This document shows positions 1 through 11,639 of a stretch of 64,000 nucleotides of DNA, one piece after another. A model generated the notes under the pieces. That model was not told the DNA's origin. It ran no database searches and worked only from the letters and a program-made list of their open reading frames with translations. The stretch is taken from NCBI GenBank assembly GCA_035772735.1, contig JASDFA010000027.1:33338001-33402000 (forward strand). The letters are read 5' to 3'. The DNA is from Datura wrightii. Its lineage: Eukaryota > Streptophyta > Magnoliopsida > Solanales > Solanaceae. The position numbers were made by a program, and so were the translations under genes. How positions within the stretch are numbered: the stretch's first letter is position 1; each line of letters begins with the position of its first letter.

Positions 1-489
1 TTATTTGTGTTTTTAGGGACATTTGATATTACTTGTCAAGAGTAAGATTCACTTGTCAATGTTCTATCTAGAAAACTTGGTAGCTTATTTGACACGTAAT
101 GATCTAGTGGCATTATAAGGAGTAGAAAACAAAAACAACAAAAAAATAACACTGAGAACAGTTAATTTGAGGAAAGAAGAAGACAAATAAGACAATGAGA
201 CAAAAACATCCAATTGTGTACATTTATATAATTCAGTGAAGAATGTGATATGGGTACGGAAAAAATTAATAAACGAAAAATTGAAAAACATAAATATTTA
301 GTAATAACTAACGTAATTTACTATGCTATTAAAAAAGAAATTTAAAATTTGTATAATTAATTTACTATCAAGAAAATAAACCGCATATATTTACTGAGGA
401 GTGAATATGGAGCATTAATGTCTAGTACCATCTGATGAGACTCAATATTAGAAGAACAAGCGATAACCAACAGAAATAGTGTCAATTTT

Positions 490-1163
490 TTTCAAGACTC
501 ATTATGCACCAAATATTTTTCAAAAATGTAATGACTATTCTTTGCATTAATCACAAATGTGACAACTATCTTATAATCATCACTATAAGAATCATACTCG
601 TACCCATAATACATTGATTCATAATGACAAGTACGTTGCAACACGTGGTGATTGGCCTATTGAATAATTTTATATTTTAAAATTTTTGGATTTCATATAA
701 ATATTGTGAAGTTATACACCATACATAACAATTCATTACAAGAACTCACTCCTGGAAATGAAATATCTTGGGACATAAAATAGTTTGGTAGGTAGAGAGA
801 AACAACTTCAGAATTAATACACAGTGATGATGCATTCATTTTATGGATTTTGAAATCCAACATGTTATATTTCCAACAAGGAGATGGAGTTATTTTGAAT
901 GAAACTAAGAGGATTTTTTTACGATACATATCGGATGATGATTCGTCGATATGCATCTTGAAGAAATTGGGATCCTTGATGATTGAATACCATAATTTGC
1001 GTACAATCTTAAATTGTTGAAGAGTTTGAAAGGGGAGTTTTGAGCGGATGCAAGTGATTACATGATCGCCCAAATTAAGGAAGGATTTTTTTCTTGAGTG
1101 GAGTCTAATTGGACTTGTGTTTACTTTAGTTTTATGTTTTTTTTCATATAGAAGTATACTCAT
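490..1163 (-). pseudogene. F-box/FBA pseudogene, monomer A1
   Basis: On the minus strand an open frame (ATG at 1163 or further upstream at 1217, to 693) carries an F-box core: LGDHVITCIRSKLPFQTLQQ, then FKIVRKLWYSIIKDPNFFK and H. This matches the family pattern of Leu-Pro, a hydrophobic helix and a conserved Trp. F-box proteins normally bind SKP1 in SCF ubiquitin ligases; the C-terminal FBA domain binds the target. The frame stops after VYNFTIFI. FBA sequence, including a Tyr-Ser-Asp-Asp-Tyr-Lys stretch, continues in another frame to about 490, so a frameshift splits the gene. The FBA domain is also far shorter than the usual roughly 200 residues. Most likely a pseudogene; a short F-box-only product cannot be excluded. 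Confidence 0.7.
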
Positions 1164-1969
1164 TTTAGGCACGTGCATTGCACTTCGTGTGTCCCATATT
1201 AATTTGTGTTGGCTCACTCAAATGATATATATATATATATACACAAAAGTTATGTGAAACACATTCGTGTAATAAGTAATAGAAAATGTAACTACGAAAA
1301 TTACAAGTACATTTTACAGAATAGTTTAGGTGTTTCATGGGTTATTGTTGGTAGGCTGTTTGATGAGTTGATTATCGATGTGTAAGTTAATCAATTTCAT
1401 ATAAACCTAAAAATTAAAATTATTAAATTTAATTAGACTCGCAAAATATGTAAAGAGTTATTATTTGTGTTTTTAGGAAAATGGGATATTTATTTTTCAA
1501 GAGAAAGATTCACTTGTCAATATTCTACCCAGAAAATTTGGTAGTTTAATTGACACATAATGATATAGTAGTATTATAAAGAGTAAAAAATAAAAGCAAC
1601 AAAATAATAACAGTGACAACAGTGTATTTGAGAGTAGAAAGAAGACAATTAAGACAGCAGGACAAAGACTTCCTATTATGTACGTTTATATAGAGCAGTG
1701 AAGCATGTGATATGGAATGAAAAAAACAAATATACAGGAAGATGAAAAATATAAATAATATGTAATAACTAACTAATTTATGTTGCTATAGAAAAGGAAT
1801 TTAAAACTCAATAAATTCATTTACAATGATGAAAATAAACTGCATAAATTTAGGGAGTAGTGAATGTGGAGCATTAATGTCTAGTGTCATCTAATGAGAC
1901 TCGATTCTGGACAAACAAGCCATAACCAGCAGGAGCAGTGTCAATTTTTTTCAAGACTCATTGCTCACC

Positions 1970-2590
1970 GAATATATTCCAAAAATGCAATGATTATTCA
2001 TTGCATTAACCACAAATGTGACAACTACCTTATAATCACTACTATAAGAATCATACCTGAAACTATGTAGCGTTAAGTTATAACGGCAAACAATTGCATC
2101 ACGTAAGGATCAGAGTTTTGAATAATTTATATTTTAAACTTTTTTGGATTCCATATATATTATGAATCTATACACCATACATAAAAATCTGTTACAAGAA
2201 TTCACCAATGGATATGAAATATCTTGGGACATAAAATAATTTGGTCGTTAGAGAGAAATAACTTGAGAATTAATACACAGTGATGATGCCTTCGTTTAAC
2301 AGATGTTGAAAGCCAACATGTTTTTTTCCAAACAAGGAGATGTTTTTGACGAAATTAAGAGGATTTTTTACTGTTAATATGGAATGACATTTTTGTCGAT
2401 GTGCAATTTGATGAAATTGGGGTCCTTGATGAATGAACACCATGATTTGTGTATAATCTTGAATTGCTGAAGAGATTGAAAGGGGAGTTCTGAGAGTATG
2501 CAAGTGATCACATCATCACCCAAGTTGGGAAAAGAGTTTTTTCTTATGTGGGGACTAATTGGAGATGTGTTTACTTAGGTTTTTTTTCAT
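1970..2590 (-). pseudogene. F-box/FBA pseudogene, monomer B1
   Basis: Translating the minus strand in shifting frames gives an F-box core similar to A1 (DDVITCILSELPFQSLQQ, then FKIIHKSWCSFIKDPNF) and an FBA part with YDSYSSDYKVVVTFV. Frames change near the F-box and several stops occur, so no single open frame covers it. It differs from A at many positions, so it is a distinct monomer type, repeated as B2 and B3. An ACTAG motif (CTAGT on the gene strand) lies about 10 bases upstream of the first ATG. Confidence 0.65.
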
Positions 2591-2600
2591 GTATAAATAT

Positions 2601-2630
2601 ACTAGTTTTGTGTGCGTGCATTGCACGTGC
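2601..2630 (-). mobile_element. Helitron-like 3' terminus upstream of B1
   Basis: On the minus strand the order is a small hairpin (CGTGC-AAT-GCACG, 2615-2627), nine bases, then CTAGT (2601-2605). Hairpin followed by CTRRT is the classic Helitron 3' end. It sits just upstream of the F-box start. Confidence 0.45.
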
Positions 2631-2732
2631 GTCCTATATTATTTTATATTGACTCACTCAAATGATTTTTATTAGCTCTATAAAACACATTAATTAATGA
2701 GTAATTAAAAAATATAACTACAAAATTACAAG

Positions 2733-3310
2733 TTATATCATCACTTTCAGAATCATATAATGAACTCTAGCATTGTATCGTAACGACTAACATATTGAAA
2801 CACATAATTATCGAGCTTTTAAATAATTTTATAATTTTTAATAGCTCGATTTTATATAAATATTTTGAAGCTATAAACCATACGTAACAAGCCGTTACAA
2901 GAACTCACCAATGGATATGAATTTTCTCGGGACATAAAATTTTTTGGTGGTTAGAAAGAAATAACTTGAGAATTAATTTACAGGGATGACGAATTCATTT
3001 AACGGATATTGAAAGCCAACATGTTATATTCCAAATAAGGAGATGTAGTTATTTTCAATGGAACTAAGAGTTTTATTTTATGATTAATATTGGATTATGA
3101 TTCGGCGACATGCAACTTGATGAAATTGGGGTCCTTGATGATTGAACACTATGATTTGTGTACAAGCTTGAATTGTTGAAGAGATTGAATGGAGAGTTGT
3201 GAGAAGATGCAAATGATCACATCGTCACCCAAATTGGGGAAGAAGTTTATTCTTGAGTGGGGACTAATTGGTCTTGTGTTTACTTAAGGTTTTATGTTTT
3301 CTTTTTTCAT
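2733..3310 (-). pseudogene. Truncated F-box pseudogene, monomer C1
   Basis: This covers the F-box half and the start of the FBA domain. The sequence jumps from upstream flank (acaaaattacaagtt) straight into FBA coding sequence (tcatcactttcagaatcata), so the FBA C-terminal part and 3' flank of a normal monomer are missing. The same junction is in C2 and C3, so the deletion preceded amplification of the higher-order repeat. Confidence 0.6.
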
Positions 3311-3320
3311 GTATAAATGT

Positions 3321-3348
3321 ACTAGTTTTGGGCACGTGTATTGCACAT
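3321..3348 (-). mobile_element. Helitron-like 3' terminus upstream of C1
   Basis: On the minus strand, ACATGTGCAATACACGTG forms an imperfect hairpin followed by cccaaaa and CTAGT (ending at 3321). The position relative to the F-box start is the same as at B1. Confidence 0.45.
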
Positions 3349-3633
3349 GTGTCCCATATTAATTTGCGTCGGCCACTCAAATAATATATATAAGTTCTAC
3401 GAAACACATTCATGTAATGAATAGTAGAAAATGTAACTAAGAAAATCACAAGTTTATTTTATCGAATAGTTTGGGTGTTTCATGAGTTATTGTTGGTAGG
3501 CTATTTTATGAGTTGATTGTCAGTATGTAAGTAAGTCAATGTCATCTATACCTGAAAATTGAAAATGTTAAATTTAATTAGGCTCGCACAATATGTAAAG
3601 AGTTATTATTTATGTTTTTAGAGACATGTGGTA

Positions 3634-4299
3634 TTATTTTTCAAGAGTAAGATTCACTTGTAAATATTTTTCAAAAATGTAATGACTATTCTTTGCATTA
3701 ATCACAAATGTGACAACTGTCTTATAATCATCACTATAAGAATTATACTCGTACCCATAATACATTGATTCATAATGACAAGTACGTTGCAACTCGTGAG
3801 GATTGGGCTTTTGAATAATTTTATATTTTAAAAATTTTTGGATTTCATATAAATATTGTGAAGTTATACACCATACATAACAATTCATTACAAGAACTCA
3901 CCCCTGGAAATGAAATATCTTGGGACATAAAATAGTTTGGTAGTTAGAGCGAAAAAACTTCAGAATTAATACACAGTATGATGCATTCATTTTATGGATG
4001 TTGAAAGCCATCATGTTATATTTCCAACAAGGAGATAGAGTTATTTTGAATGAAACTAAGAGAATTTTTTTACGATACATATCGGACGATGATTCGTCGA
4101 TATGCAACTTGAAGAAATTGGGATCCTTGATGATTGAACACCATGATTTTCGTACAATCTTAATTTGTTGAAGAGTTTGAAAGGGGAGTTTTGAGCAGAT
4201 GCAAGTGATTACATGATCGCCCAAATTAAGGAAGGAATTTTTTCTTGAGTGGAGTCTAATTATACTTGTGTTTACTTTGGTTTTATATTTTTTTTTCAT
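3634..4299 (-). pseudogene. Chimeric F-box/FBA pseudogene, monomer A2
   Basis: Two overlapping reading stretches are seen on the minus strand. One is 4299 to 3898, with the F-box core LGDHVITCICSKLPFQTLQQ. The other is 3888 to 3634, with FBA sequence including GYEYNSYSDDYKTVVTFV. The two are in different frames, so the protein is split. The last bases of the second frame come from monomer D flank, because the copy-1 deletion ends here at about 3655-3665. The 84-residue second frame is therefore a deletion product and should not be read as a gene of its own. Confidence 0.7.
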
Positions 4300-5119
4300 A
4301 TATAAATATACTCATTTTAGGCACGTGCATTGCACTTCGTATGTCCCATATTATTTTGTGTTGGCTCACTCAGATGATATATATATATATATATACGCAA
4401 AAGTTATGTGAAACACATTCGTGTAATAAGTAATAGAAAATGTAACTACGAAAATTACAAGTACATTTTACAGAATAGTTTAGGTGTTTCATTGGTTATT
4501 GTTGGTAGGCTGTTTGATGAGTTGATTATCGGTGTATAAGTTAATCAATGTCATATAAACCTAAAAATTAAAATTATTAAATTTAATTAGACTCGCAAAA
4601 TATGTAAAGAGTTATTATTTGTGTTTTTAGGGAAATGTATATTATTTTTCAAGAGAAAGATTTCACTTGTCTATATTCTACCTAGAAAACTTGGTAGTTT
4701 AATTGACACATAATGATATAGTAGTATTATAAAGAGTAAAAAATAAAAGAAATAAAATAATACCAGTGACAATAGTGTATTTTAGGGTAGAAAGAAGACA
4801 AATAACACAGCGGGACAAAGACTTCCTATTATGTACGTTTATATAGAGCAGTGAAGAATGTGATATGGAATGAAAAAAACTAATATACGGGGAGATGAAA
4901 AATTATAAATAATAAGTAATAACTAAGGTAATTTATGTTGCTATTGAAAAGGAATTTAAAACTCAATAAATTAATTTACAATGATGAAAATGAACTGCAT
5001 ACATTTAGGAAGAAATGAATGTGGGGCATTAGTGTCTAGTGTCATCTAATGAGACTCGATTTTGGACAAACAAGCGATAACCAGTAGGAGCAGTGTCAAT
5101 TTTTTTCAAGACTCGTTGC

Positions 5120-5746
5120 TCACCGAATATATTTCAAAAATGCAACGATTATTCATTGCATTAACCACAAATGTGACAACTATCTTATAATCACTACTAT
5201 AAGAATCATAAGTGAAAATATGTAGCGTTAAGTTAAAACGGCAAACAATTGCATCACGTAAGGATCAGAGTTTTGAATAATTTATATTTTAAACTTTTTT
5301 GGATTCCATATATATATTGTGAAGCTATACACCATACATAAAAATCCGTTACAAGAATTCACCAATGGATATAAAATATCTTGGGACATAAAAATATTTG
5401 GTCGTTAGAGAGAAACAACTTGAGAGTTAATACACAGTGATGATGCATTCGTTTAACAGATGTTGAAAGCCAACATATTTTTTTCCAAACAAGGAGATGT
5501 TTTTGACGAAATTAAGAGGATTTTTTACTGTTAATATGGAATGGCATTTTGTCGATGTGCAACTTGATGAAATTGGGGTCCTTGGTGAATGAACACCATG
5601 ATTTGTGTATAATCTTGAATTGCTGAAGAGATTGAAAGGGGAGTTCTGAGAGTATGCAAGTGATCACATCATCACCCAAGTTGGGAAAGGAGTTTTTTCT
5701 TATGTGGGGACTAATTGGAGATGTGTTTACTTAGGTTTTTTTACAT
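5120..5746 (-). pseudogene. F-box/FBA pseudogene, monomer B2
   Basis: Near-identical to B1 and B3 (offset to B3 about 5771). F-box and FBA remnants are in broken frames with no open frame over 60 residues. Confidence 0.6.
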
Positions 5747-5756
5747 GTATAAATAT

Positions 5757-5784
5757 ACTAGTTTTGTGTGCGTGCATTGTATGT
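5757..5784 (-). mobile_element. Helitron-like 3' terminus upstream of B2
   Basis: ACTAG on the plus strand at 5757 (CTAGT on the minus) with a decayed gtgcattgtatgtgc hairpin next to it. Equivalent to the site at 2601. Confidence 0.4.
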
Positions 5785-5885
5785 GCGTCCCATATTATGT
5801 TATATTGACTCACTCAAATGATTTTTATAAGCTCTATCAAACACATTAATTAATGAGTAATTGAAAAATATAACTACAAAATTAC

Positions 5886-6464
5886 AAGTTATATCAACAC
5901 TTTCAGAATCATATAATGAACTCTAGCGTTGTATCGTAACAACTAATATATTGAAACACGTAATTATCGAGCTTTTAAATAATTTTATATTTTTAATAGC
6001 TCGATTTTATATAAATATTTTGAAGCTATAAACCATACATAACAAGACGTTACAAGAACTCACCAATGGATATGAATTTTCTTGGGACATAAAATTTTTT
6101 GGTGGTTAGAAAGAAATAACTTGATAATTAATTCACAGAGATGAAGAATTCATTTAACGGATATTGAAAGCCAACATGACATATTCCAAATAAGGAGATG
6201 TAGTTATTTTCAATGGAACTAAGAGTTTTATTTTTTGATTAATATCAGATGATGATTCGGCGACATGCAACTTGATGAAATCGGGGTCCTTGATGATTGA
6301 ACACTATGATTTGTGTACAAGCTTGAATTGTTGAAGAGATTGAAGGGAGAGTTGTGAGAGGATGCAAATGATCCATCGTCACCCAAATTGGGGAAGAAGT
6401 TTATTCTTTAGTGAGGACTATTTGGCCTTGTGTTTACTTAGGGTTTTATGTTTTCTTTTTTCAT
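5886..6464 (-). pseudogene. Truncated F-box pseudogene, monomer C2
   Basis: Same truncated architecture as C1: the sequence enters at the FBA region (atcaacactttcagaatcat) and runs to the F-box N-terminus. Frames are broken. A small plus-strand open frame at 6362-6595 overlaps its 5' end, but it is antisense monomer sequence and has no support as a gene. Confidence 0.55.
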
Positions 6465-6474
6465 GTATAAATGT

Positions 6475-6505
6475 ACTAGTTTTGGGCACGTATATTGCAC
6501 ATGTG
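6475..6505 (-). mobile_element. Helitron-like 3' terminus upstream of C2
   Basis: On the minus strand, tgtgcaatatacgtgcccaaaa is followed by CTAGT ending at 6475. The hairpin is weakened by substitutions relative to C1. Confidence 0.4.
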
Positions 6506-7239
6506 TCCCATATTAATTTGCGTCGACCCACTCAAATAATATATATAAGTTCTACGAAACACATTCATGTAATGAGTAGTAGAAAATGTAACTAAGAAAA
6601 TCACAAGTTCATTTTATCGAATAGTTTGGGTGTTTCATGAGTTATTGTCGGTAGGCTATTTTATGAGTTGATTGTCAGTATGTAAGTAAGTCAATGTCAT
6701 CTATACCTGAAAATTGAAAATGTTAAATTTAATTAGGCTCGCACAATATGTAAAGAGTTATTATTTATGTTTTTAGAGACATGTGGTATTATTTTTCAAG
6801 AGTAAGATTCACTTGTAAATAATTTACCTAGAAAAATTGATAGCTTAACTGACACATAATGATATAATAGCATTATAAAGAGTAGACAATAAAAGCAACA
6901 AAATAATAGCAGGAACAATAGTGTATTTGAGGCAGAACAAAGACAAATAAGACAATGGGACAAAGACATTCAATTGTGTATGTTTATATAGAGCAGTGAA
7001 AAATGTGATAAGCATATGGGAAAAATTAATACACTACGAAAAATATAAATAATTAGTAATAAATCAGGTAATTTATGTTGCTATTAAAATGAATTTAAAA
7101 ATAGTATAATTTATTTACAATGATGAAAATGATATGTACACATTTAGGGAGGAGCGAATGTGGAGCATTAATGTCTAGTACCATCTAATGAGACTGAATT
7201 TTTGTCAAAAAAGTGATTACTAACAGGAACTGTGTCAAT

Positions 7240-7880
7240 CTTTTTAAGATTCATTATTCACCATGTATATTCCATCAATATAATGACTATCTTTTGCATG
7301 AACCACAAATATGACAGCAATCTTATAATTATCACTATAAGTATCATATGTGAATACATATACCGTTGATTCATACTAACAAACACGTCGCAACACGTAA
7401 GGATTCGGTCTTTTGAATAACTTTATATTTTTAAAAAATTTGGATTTCTGATAAATATTTTGAAGCGATACACCATACATAACACACCACTACTGGAATT
7501 TAATAATGAACATGACATATCTTGAAATAAAAAAATAGTTTGGTGATTTGAGAGAAACAACTTAAAAAGTAACACACAATGATGATGCATTCATTGAACA
7601 GATGTTGAACGCCAACATGTTATATTTCAGATAAGGAAGTGATGTTATTTTTGACGAAATTAATTAAAAGGATTTTTTGATAATTAATATCGTACAACGA
7701 TTTGTCGATATGCAATATGATAAAATGGGGTCCTTGATGATTAAACATCATGATTTGTAAATAATCATTAAATGTTGAATAGATTGAAGAGGGAGTTTTG
7801 AGAGGATACAAGTAATCTCATCATCATCTAAACTGGAGAAGGAGTTTTTCTTGAGTAGAACTCATTGGACTTGTGTTTAC
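7240..7880 (-). pseudogene. F-box/FBA pseudogene, monomer D2
   Basis: Diverged F-box monomer. The gene strand contains SKLPLQSIQHL-like F-box residues and an Ile-Ile-Lys-Asp-Pro segment, but frameshifts leave only a 63-residue open frame (7811-7620) reading through in the wrong phase. Its best match is D3, 5747-5762 bp downstream. Its upstream region (7900-7960) has GT-rich sequence and a gcacgtgcttgcatgtg hairpin-like motif but no CTAGT. Confidence 0.55.
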
Positions 7881-8043
7881 TTAGGGTTTTAGGTTTTCTT
7901 TTATATGTGCGTGTGCGTGCACGTTAATTTTGGGCACGTGCTTGCATGTGTGTCCCATATTAATTTATGTTGACTCGCTTAGACAATATATTTAAATTTT
8001 ATGACACATATAAATTAAAGAAGAATAGAAAATATAACTACAA

Positions 8044-8630
8044 AAATTACACATTATATCATCACTATAAGAATCATACAATGAACTTTCATTGTATCGT
8101 AACGACTAACACCTTGAAGCGCGTAATGATCAGGCTTTTGATAATTTTATACTTTAAAATATTTGAATTTCATATAAATATTGTGAAGCTATGCAACATA
8201 CATAACAAGTCGTTACAAGAATTCACCAGTAGATGTGAAATATCTTGGGACATAAAATAGTTTGGTGGTTAGAGAAAAATAACTTAAAAACAAATACACA
8301 GTGATAATGCATTTGTTTAACGGATGTTGAAATCCAACAGGTTATATTCCAAACAAGGAGATGGACTTATTTTCGTTGAAACCAAATGGATTAGTTTATG
8401 ATTAATATCGGATGATGATTCGTCGATATGCAAGTTGATGAAATTTGGGGTCCTTGATGATTGAACACCAAAATTTGTGTACAATCTTGAATTGTTGAAG
8501 AGATTGAAGGGGGAGTTTTGAGAGTATGCAAGTGATCACATCATCACCCAAATTGGGGAAGGTGTTTTTTCTTGAGTTGGAACTAATTGGACTTGTATTT
8601 ACTTAGGGTTTTGTATTTTTTTTATTTTTA
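8044..8630 (-). pseudogene. Truncated F-box pseudogene, monomer E2
   Basis: Like C, this monomer enters directly in the FBA region (atcatcactataagaatcat) and lacks the FBA C-terminus. The F-box half (SKLPLQSLQQFKIVHK-like) is recognisable, but one-base changes relative to E3 break the frame. A plus-strand 97-codon open frame (7967-8260), also present at 13730-14023, is antisense to it and is probably fortuitous. Confidence 0.55.
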
Positions 8631-9424
8631 AATATACTAATTTTGGCACGTGCATTGCACATATATCCCATATTAATATGTGTTGACTCACTCAAATAAT
8701 ATATATAAATTCTATGAAACACTTTTGTGTAATGAGTAATAGAAAATGTAACTACGAAAATTACAAGTTCATTTTACTGAATTGTGTAGGTGTTTCATGA
8801 GTTATTATCGGTGGACTGCTTGATGAGTTCATTATTGGTATGTAAGTTAGTCGATGTCATCTAAACCTTAAAAGTAAAATTGTTAAATTTACTTAGGCTC
8901 GCACAATATGTAAAGAGTTATTATTTGTGTTTTTAGGGACATTTGATATTACTTGTCAAGAGTAAGATTCACTTGTCAATGTTCTATCTAGAAAACTTGG
9001 TAGCTTATTTGACACGTAATGATCTAGTGGCATTATAAGGAGTAGAAAACAAAAACAACAAAATAATAGCACTGAGAACAGTTAATTTGAGGAAAGAAGA
9101 AGACAAATAAGACAATGAGACAAAAACATTCAATTGTGTACATTTATATAGTGCAGTGAAGAATGTGATATGGGTACCGAAAAAATTAATAAACGAAAAA
9201 GTGAAAAACATAAATATTTAGTAATAACTAACGTAATTTACTATGCAATTAAAAAAAATTTAAAATTCGTATAATTAATTTACTATAATGAAAATAATAC
9301 ACATATATTTACTGAGGAGTGAATATGGAGCATTAATGTCTAGTACCATCTGATGAAACTCAATATTAGAAAAACAAGCGATAACCAACAGAAATAGTGT
9401 CAATTTTTTTCAAGACTGATTATG

Positions 9425-10075
9425 CACAAAATATTTTTCAAAAATGTAATGACTATTCTTTGCATTAATAACAAATGTGACAACTATCTTATAATCATCA
9501 CTATAAGAATCATACTCGTACCTAAAATACATTGATTCATAATGACAAGTACGTTGCAACTCGTGAGGATTGGGCTTTTGAATAATTTTATATTTTAAAA
9601 TTTTTGGATTTCATATAAATATTGTGAGTTATACACCATATATAACAATTCATTACAAGAACTCACCCGTGGAAATGAAATATCTTGGGACATAAAATAG
9701 TTTGGTAGTTAGAGAGAAACAACTTCAGAATTAATACACATTGATGATGCATTCATTTTATGGATGTTGAAAGCCAGCATGTTATATTTCCAACAAGGCG
9801 ATGGAGTTATTTTGAATAAAACTAAGAGGATTTTTTTACGATACATATCGGACGATGATTCATCGATATGCAACTTGAAGAAATTGGGATCCTTGATGAT
9901 TGAACACCATGATTTGCGTGCAATCTTAAATTGTTGAAGAATTTGAAAGGGGAGTTTTGAGCGGATGCAAGTGATTACATGATCGCCCAAATTAAGGAAG
10001 GTATTTTTTCTTGAGTGGAGTCTAATTGGACTTGTGTTTACTTTGGTTTTCTATCTTTTTTAATTTATAAATATT
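9425..10075 (-). pseudogene. F-box/FBA pseudogene, monomer A3
   Basis: An open frame from 9990 to 9709 carries the F-box core GDHVITCIRSKLPFQILQQ and FKIARKSWCSIIKDPNFFK, then stops at SEVVSL. The FBA part continues to about 9425 in shifted frames. It matches A1 at an offset of about 8920 and has its own early stop, so decay continued after duplication. Confidence 0.7.
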
Positions 10076-10839
10076 CTCATTTTAGGCACGTGCATTGCAC
10101 TTCGTGTGTCCCATATTAATTTGTGTTGGCTCACTTAAATGATATATATATATACAAACACGCACACACATAAGTTATGTGAAACACATTCGTGTAATAA
10201 GTAATAGAAAATGTAACTACGAAAATTACAAGTACATTTTACAGAATAGTTTAAGTGTTTCATGGGTTATTTTTGGTAGGTTGTTTTATGAGTTGATTAT
10301 CGGTGTGTATGTTAATCTATGTCATATAAACCTAAAAATTTAAATGATTAAATTTAATTAGACTCGCAAAATATGTAAAGAGTTATTATTTGTGTTTTTA
10401 GGAAAATATGATATTATTTTTCAAGAGAAAGATTCACTTGTCAATATTCTACCTAGAAAACTTGGTAGTTTAATTGACACATAATGATATAGTAGTATTA
10501 TAAAGAGTAAAAAATGACAACAGTGTATTTGAGGGTAGAAAGAAGACAAATAACAATGCGGGACAAAGACTTCCTATTATGTACGTTTATATAGAGCAGT
10601 GAAGAATGTGATATGGAATGAAAAAAACTAATATACGGGAAGATGAAAAATATAAATAATAAGTAATAACTAGGGTAATTTATGTTGCTATTGCAAAGGA
10701 ATTTAAAACTCAATAAATTAATTTACAATGATGAAAATAAACTGCATACATTTAGGGAGCAGTGAATGTGGAGCATTAATGTCTAGTGTCATCTAATGAG
10801 ACTCGATTTTGGACAAACAAGCGATAACAAGCAGGAGCA

Positions 10840-11493
10840 GTGTCAATTTTTTTCAAGACTCGTTGCTCACCGAATATATTTCAAAAATGCAACGATTATT
10901 CATTGCATTAACCACATATGTGACAACTACCTTATAATCACTACTATAAGAATCATACGTGAAACTATGTATCGTTAAGTTATAACGGAAAACAATTGCA
11001 TCACGTAAGGATCAGAGTTTTGAATAATTTATATTTTAAACTTTTTTGGATTACATATATATATTGTGAAGCTATACACTATACATAAAAAGCCGTTACA
11101 AGAATTCACCAATGAATATGAAATATCTTGGGACATAAAACAATTTGGTCGTTAGAGAGAAATAACTTGAGAATTAATACACAGTGATGATGCATTCGTT
11201 TAACAGATGTTGAAAGCCAACATGTTTTTTTCCAAACCAGGAGATGTTTTTGACGAAATTAAGAGGATTTTTTACTGTTAATATGGAATGGCATTTTGTC
11301 GATGTGCAACTTGATGAAATTGGGGTCCTTGATGAATGAACACCATTATTTGTGTATAATCTTGAATTGCTGAAGAGATTGAAAGGGGAGTTCTCAGAGT
11401 ATGCAAGTGATCATATCATCACCCAAGTTGGGAAAGGAGTTTTTTCTTATGTGGGGACTAATTAGAGATGTGTTTACTTAGTTTTTTTTTCAT
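10840..11493 (-). pseudogene. F-box/FBA pseudogene, monomer B3
   Basis: Third B copy, same broken frames as B1 and B2. The small plus-strand open frame at 10796-10978 is antisense to its FBA part. Confidence 0.6.
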
Positions 11494-11503
11494 GCATAAA
11501 TTT

Positions 11504-11532
11504 ACTAGTTTTGTGTGCGTGCATTACACGTG
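11504..11532 (-). mobile_element. Helitron-like 3' terminus upstream of B3
   Basis: ACTAG at 11504 (CTAGT on the minus strand), preceded on that strand by acgtgtaatgcacgcac. Same site as 2601 and 5757. Confidence 0.4.
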
Positions 11533-11639
11533 CGTCCCATATTATTTTATATTGACTCACTCAAATGATTTTTATAAGCTCTATCAAACACATTAATTAA
11601 TGAGTAATTAAAAATATAACTACAAAATTACAAGTTATA

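Larger units (their letters stand above)
1..3662 (-). repeat. F-box higher-order repeat, copy 1 (A-B-C plus D stub, internally deleted)
   Basis: Monomer A starts at 1, B at 1461, C near 2733 and a stub of D at 3606. Monomer starts are recognised by a shared block beginning ttatttgtgttttta or ttatttatgttttta. The first 120 bases are almost identical to those at 8921 and 14683. About 2.6 kb (most of D, all of E and the 5' part of the next A) is missing compared with copies 2 and 3: position 3650 still matches D, but from about 3663 the sequence is monomer A. Non-coding stretches between the F-box remnants (1-490, 1165-1970, 2591-2733, 3311-3662) hold only AT-rich monomer flank. Confidence 0.85.
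3663..8920 (-). repeat. F-box higher-order repeat, copy 2 (A partial, B, C, D, E)
   Basis: The order is A (from its FBA part), B at 4615, C near 5886, D at 6761 and E near 8044, ending where the next A begins at 8921. Offsets to copy 3 are constant: B to B 5771, D to D 5747. This shows that the whole five-monomer block was duplicated, not single monomers. Flank between the F-box remnants is AT-rich with no other gene. Confidence 0.85.

Noticed and set aside
6362..6595. Plus-strand 77-codon open frame, repeated at 12169-12387
   Set aside because: It is antisense to the upstream flank of monomer C; conserved only because the copies are recent duplicates. No domain.
7967..8260. Plus-strand 97-codon open frame, repeated at 13730-14023
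   Set aside because: Antisense to monomer E; AT-rich composition gives Lys/Asn/Tyr-rich translation. No independent support.
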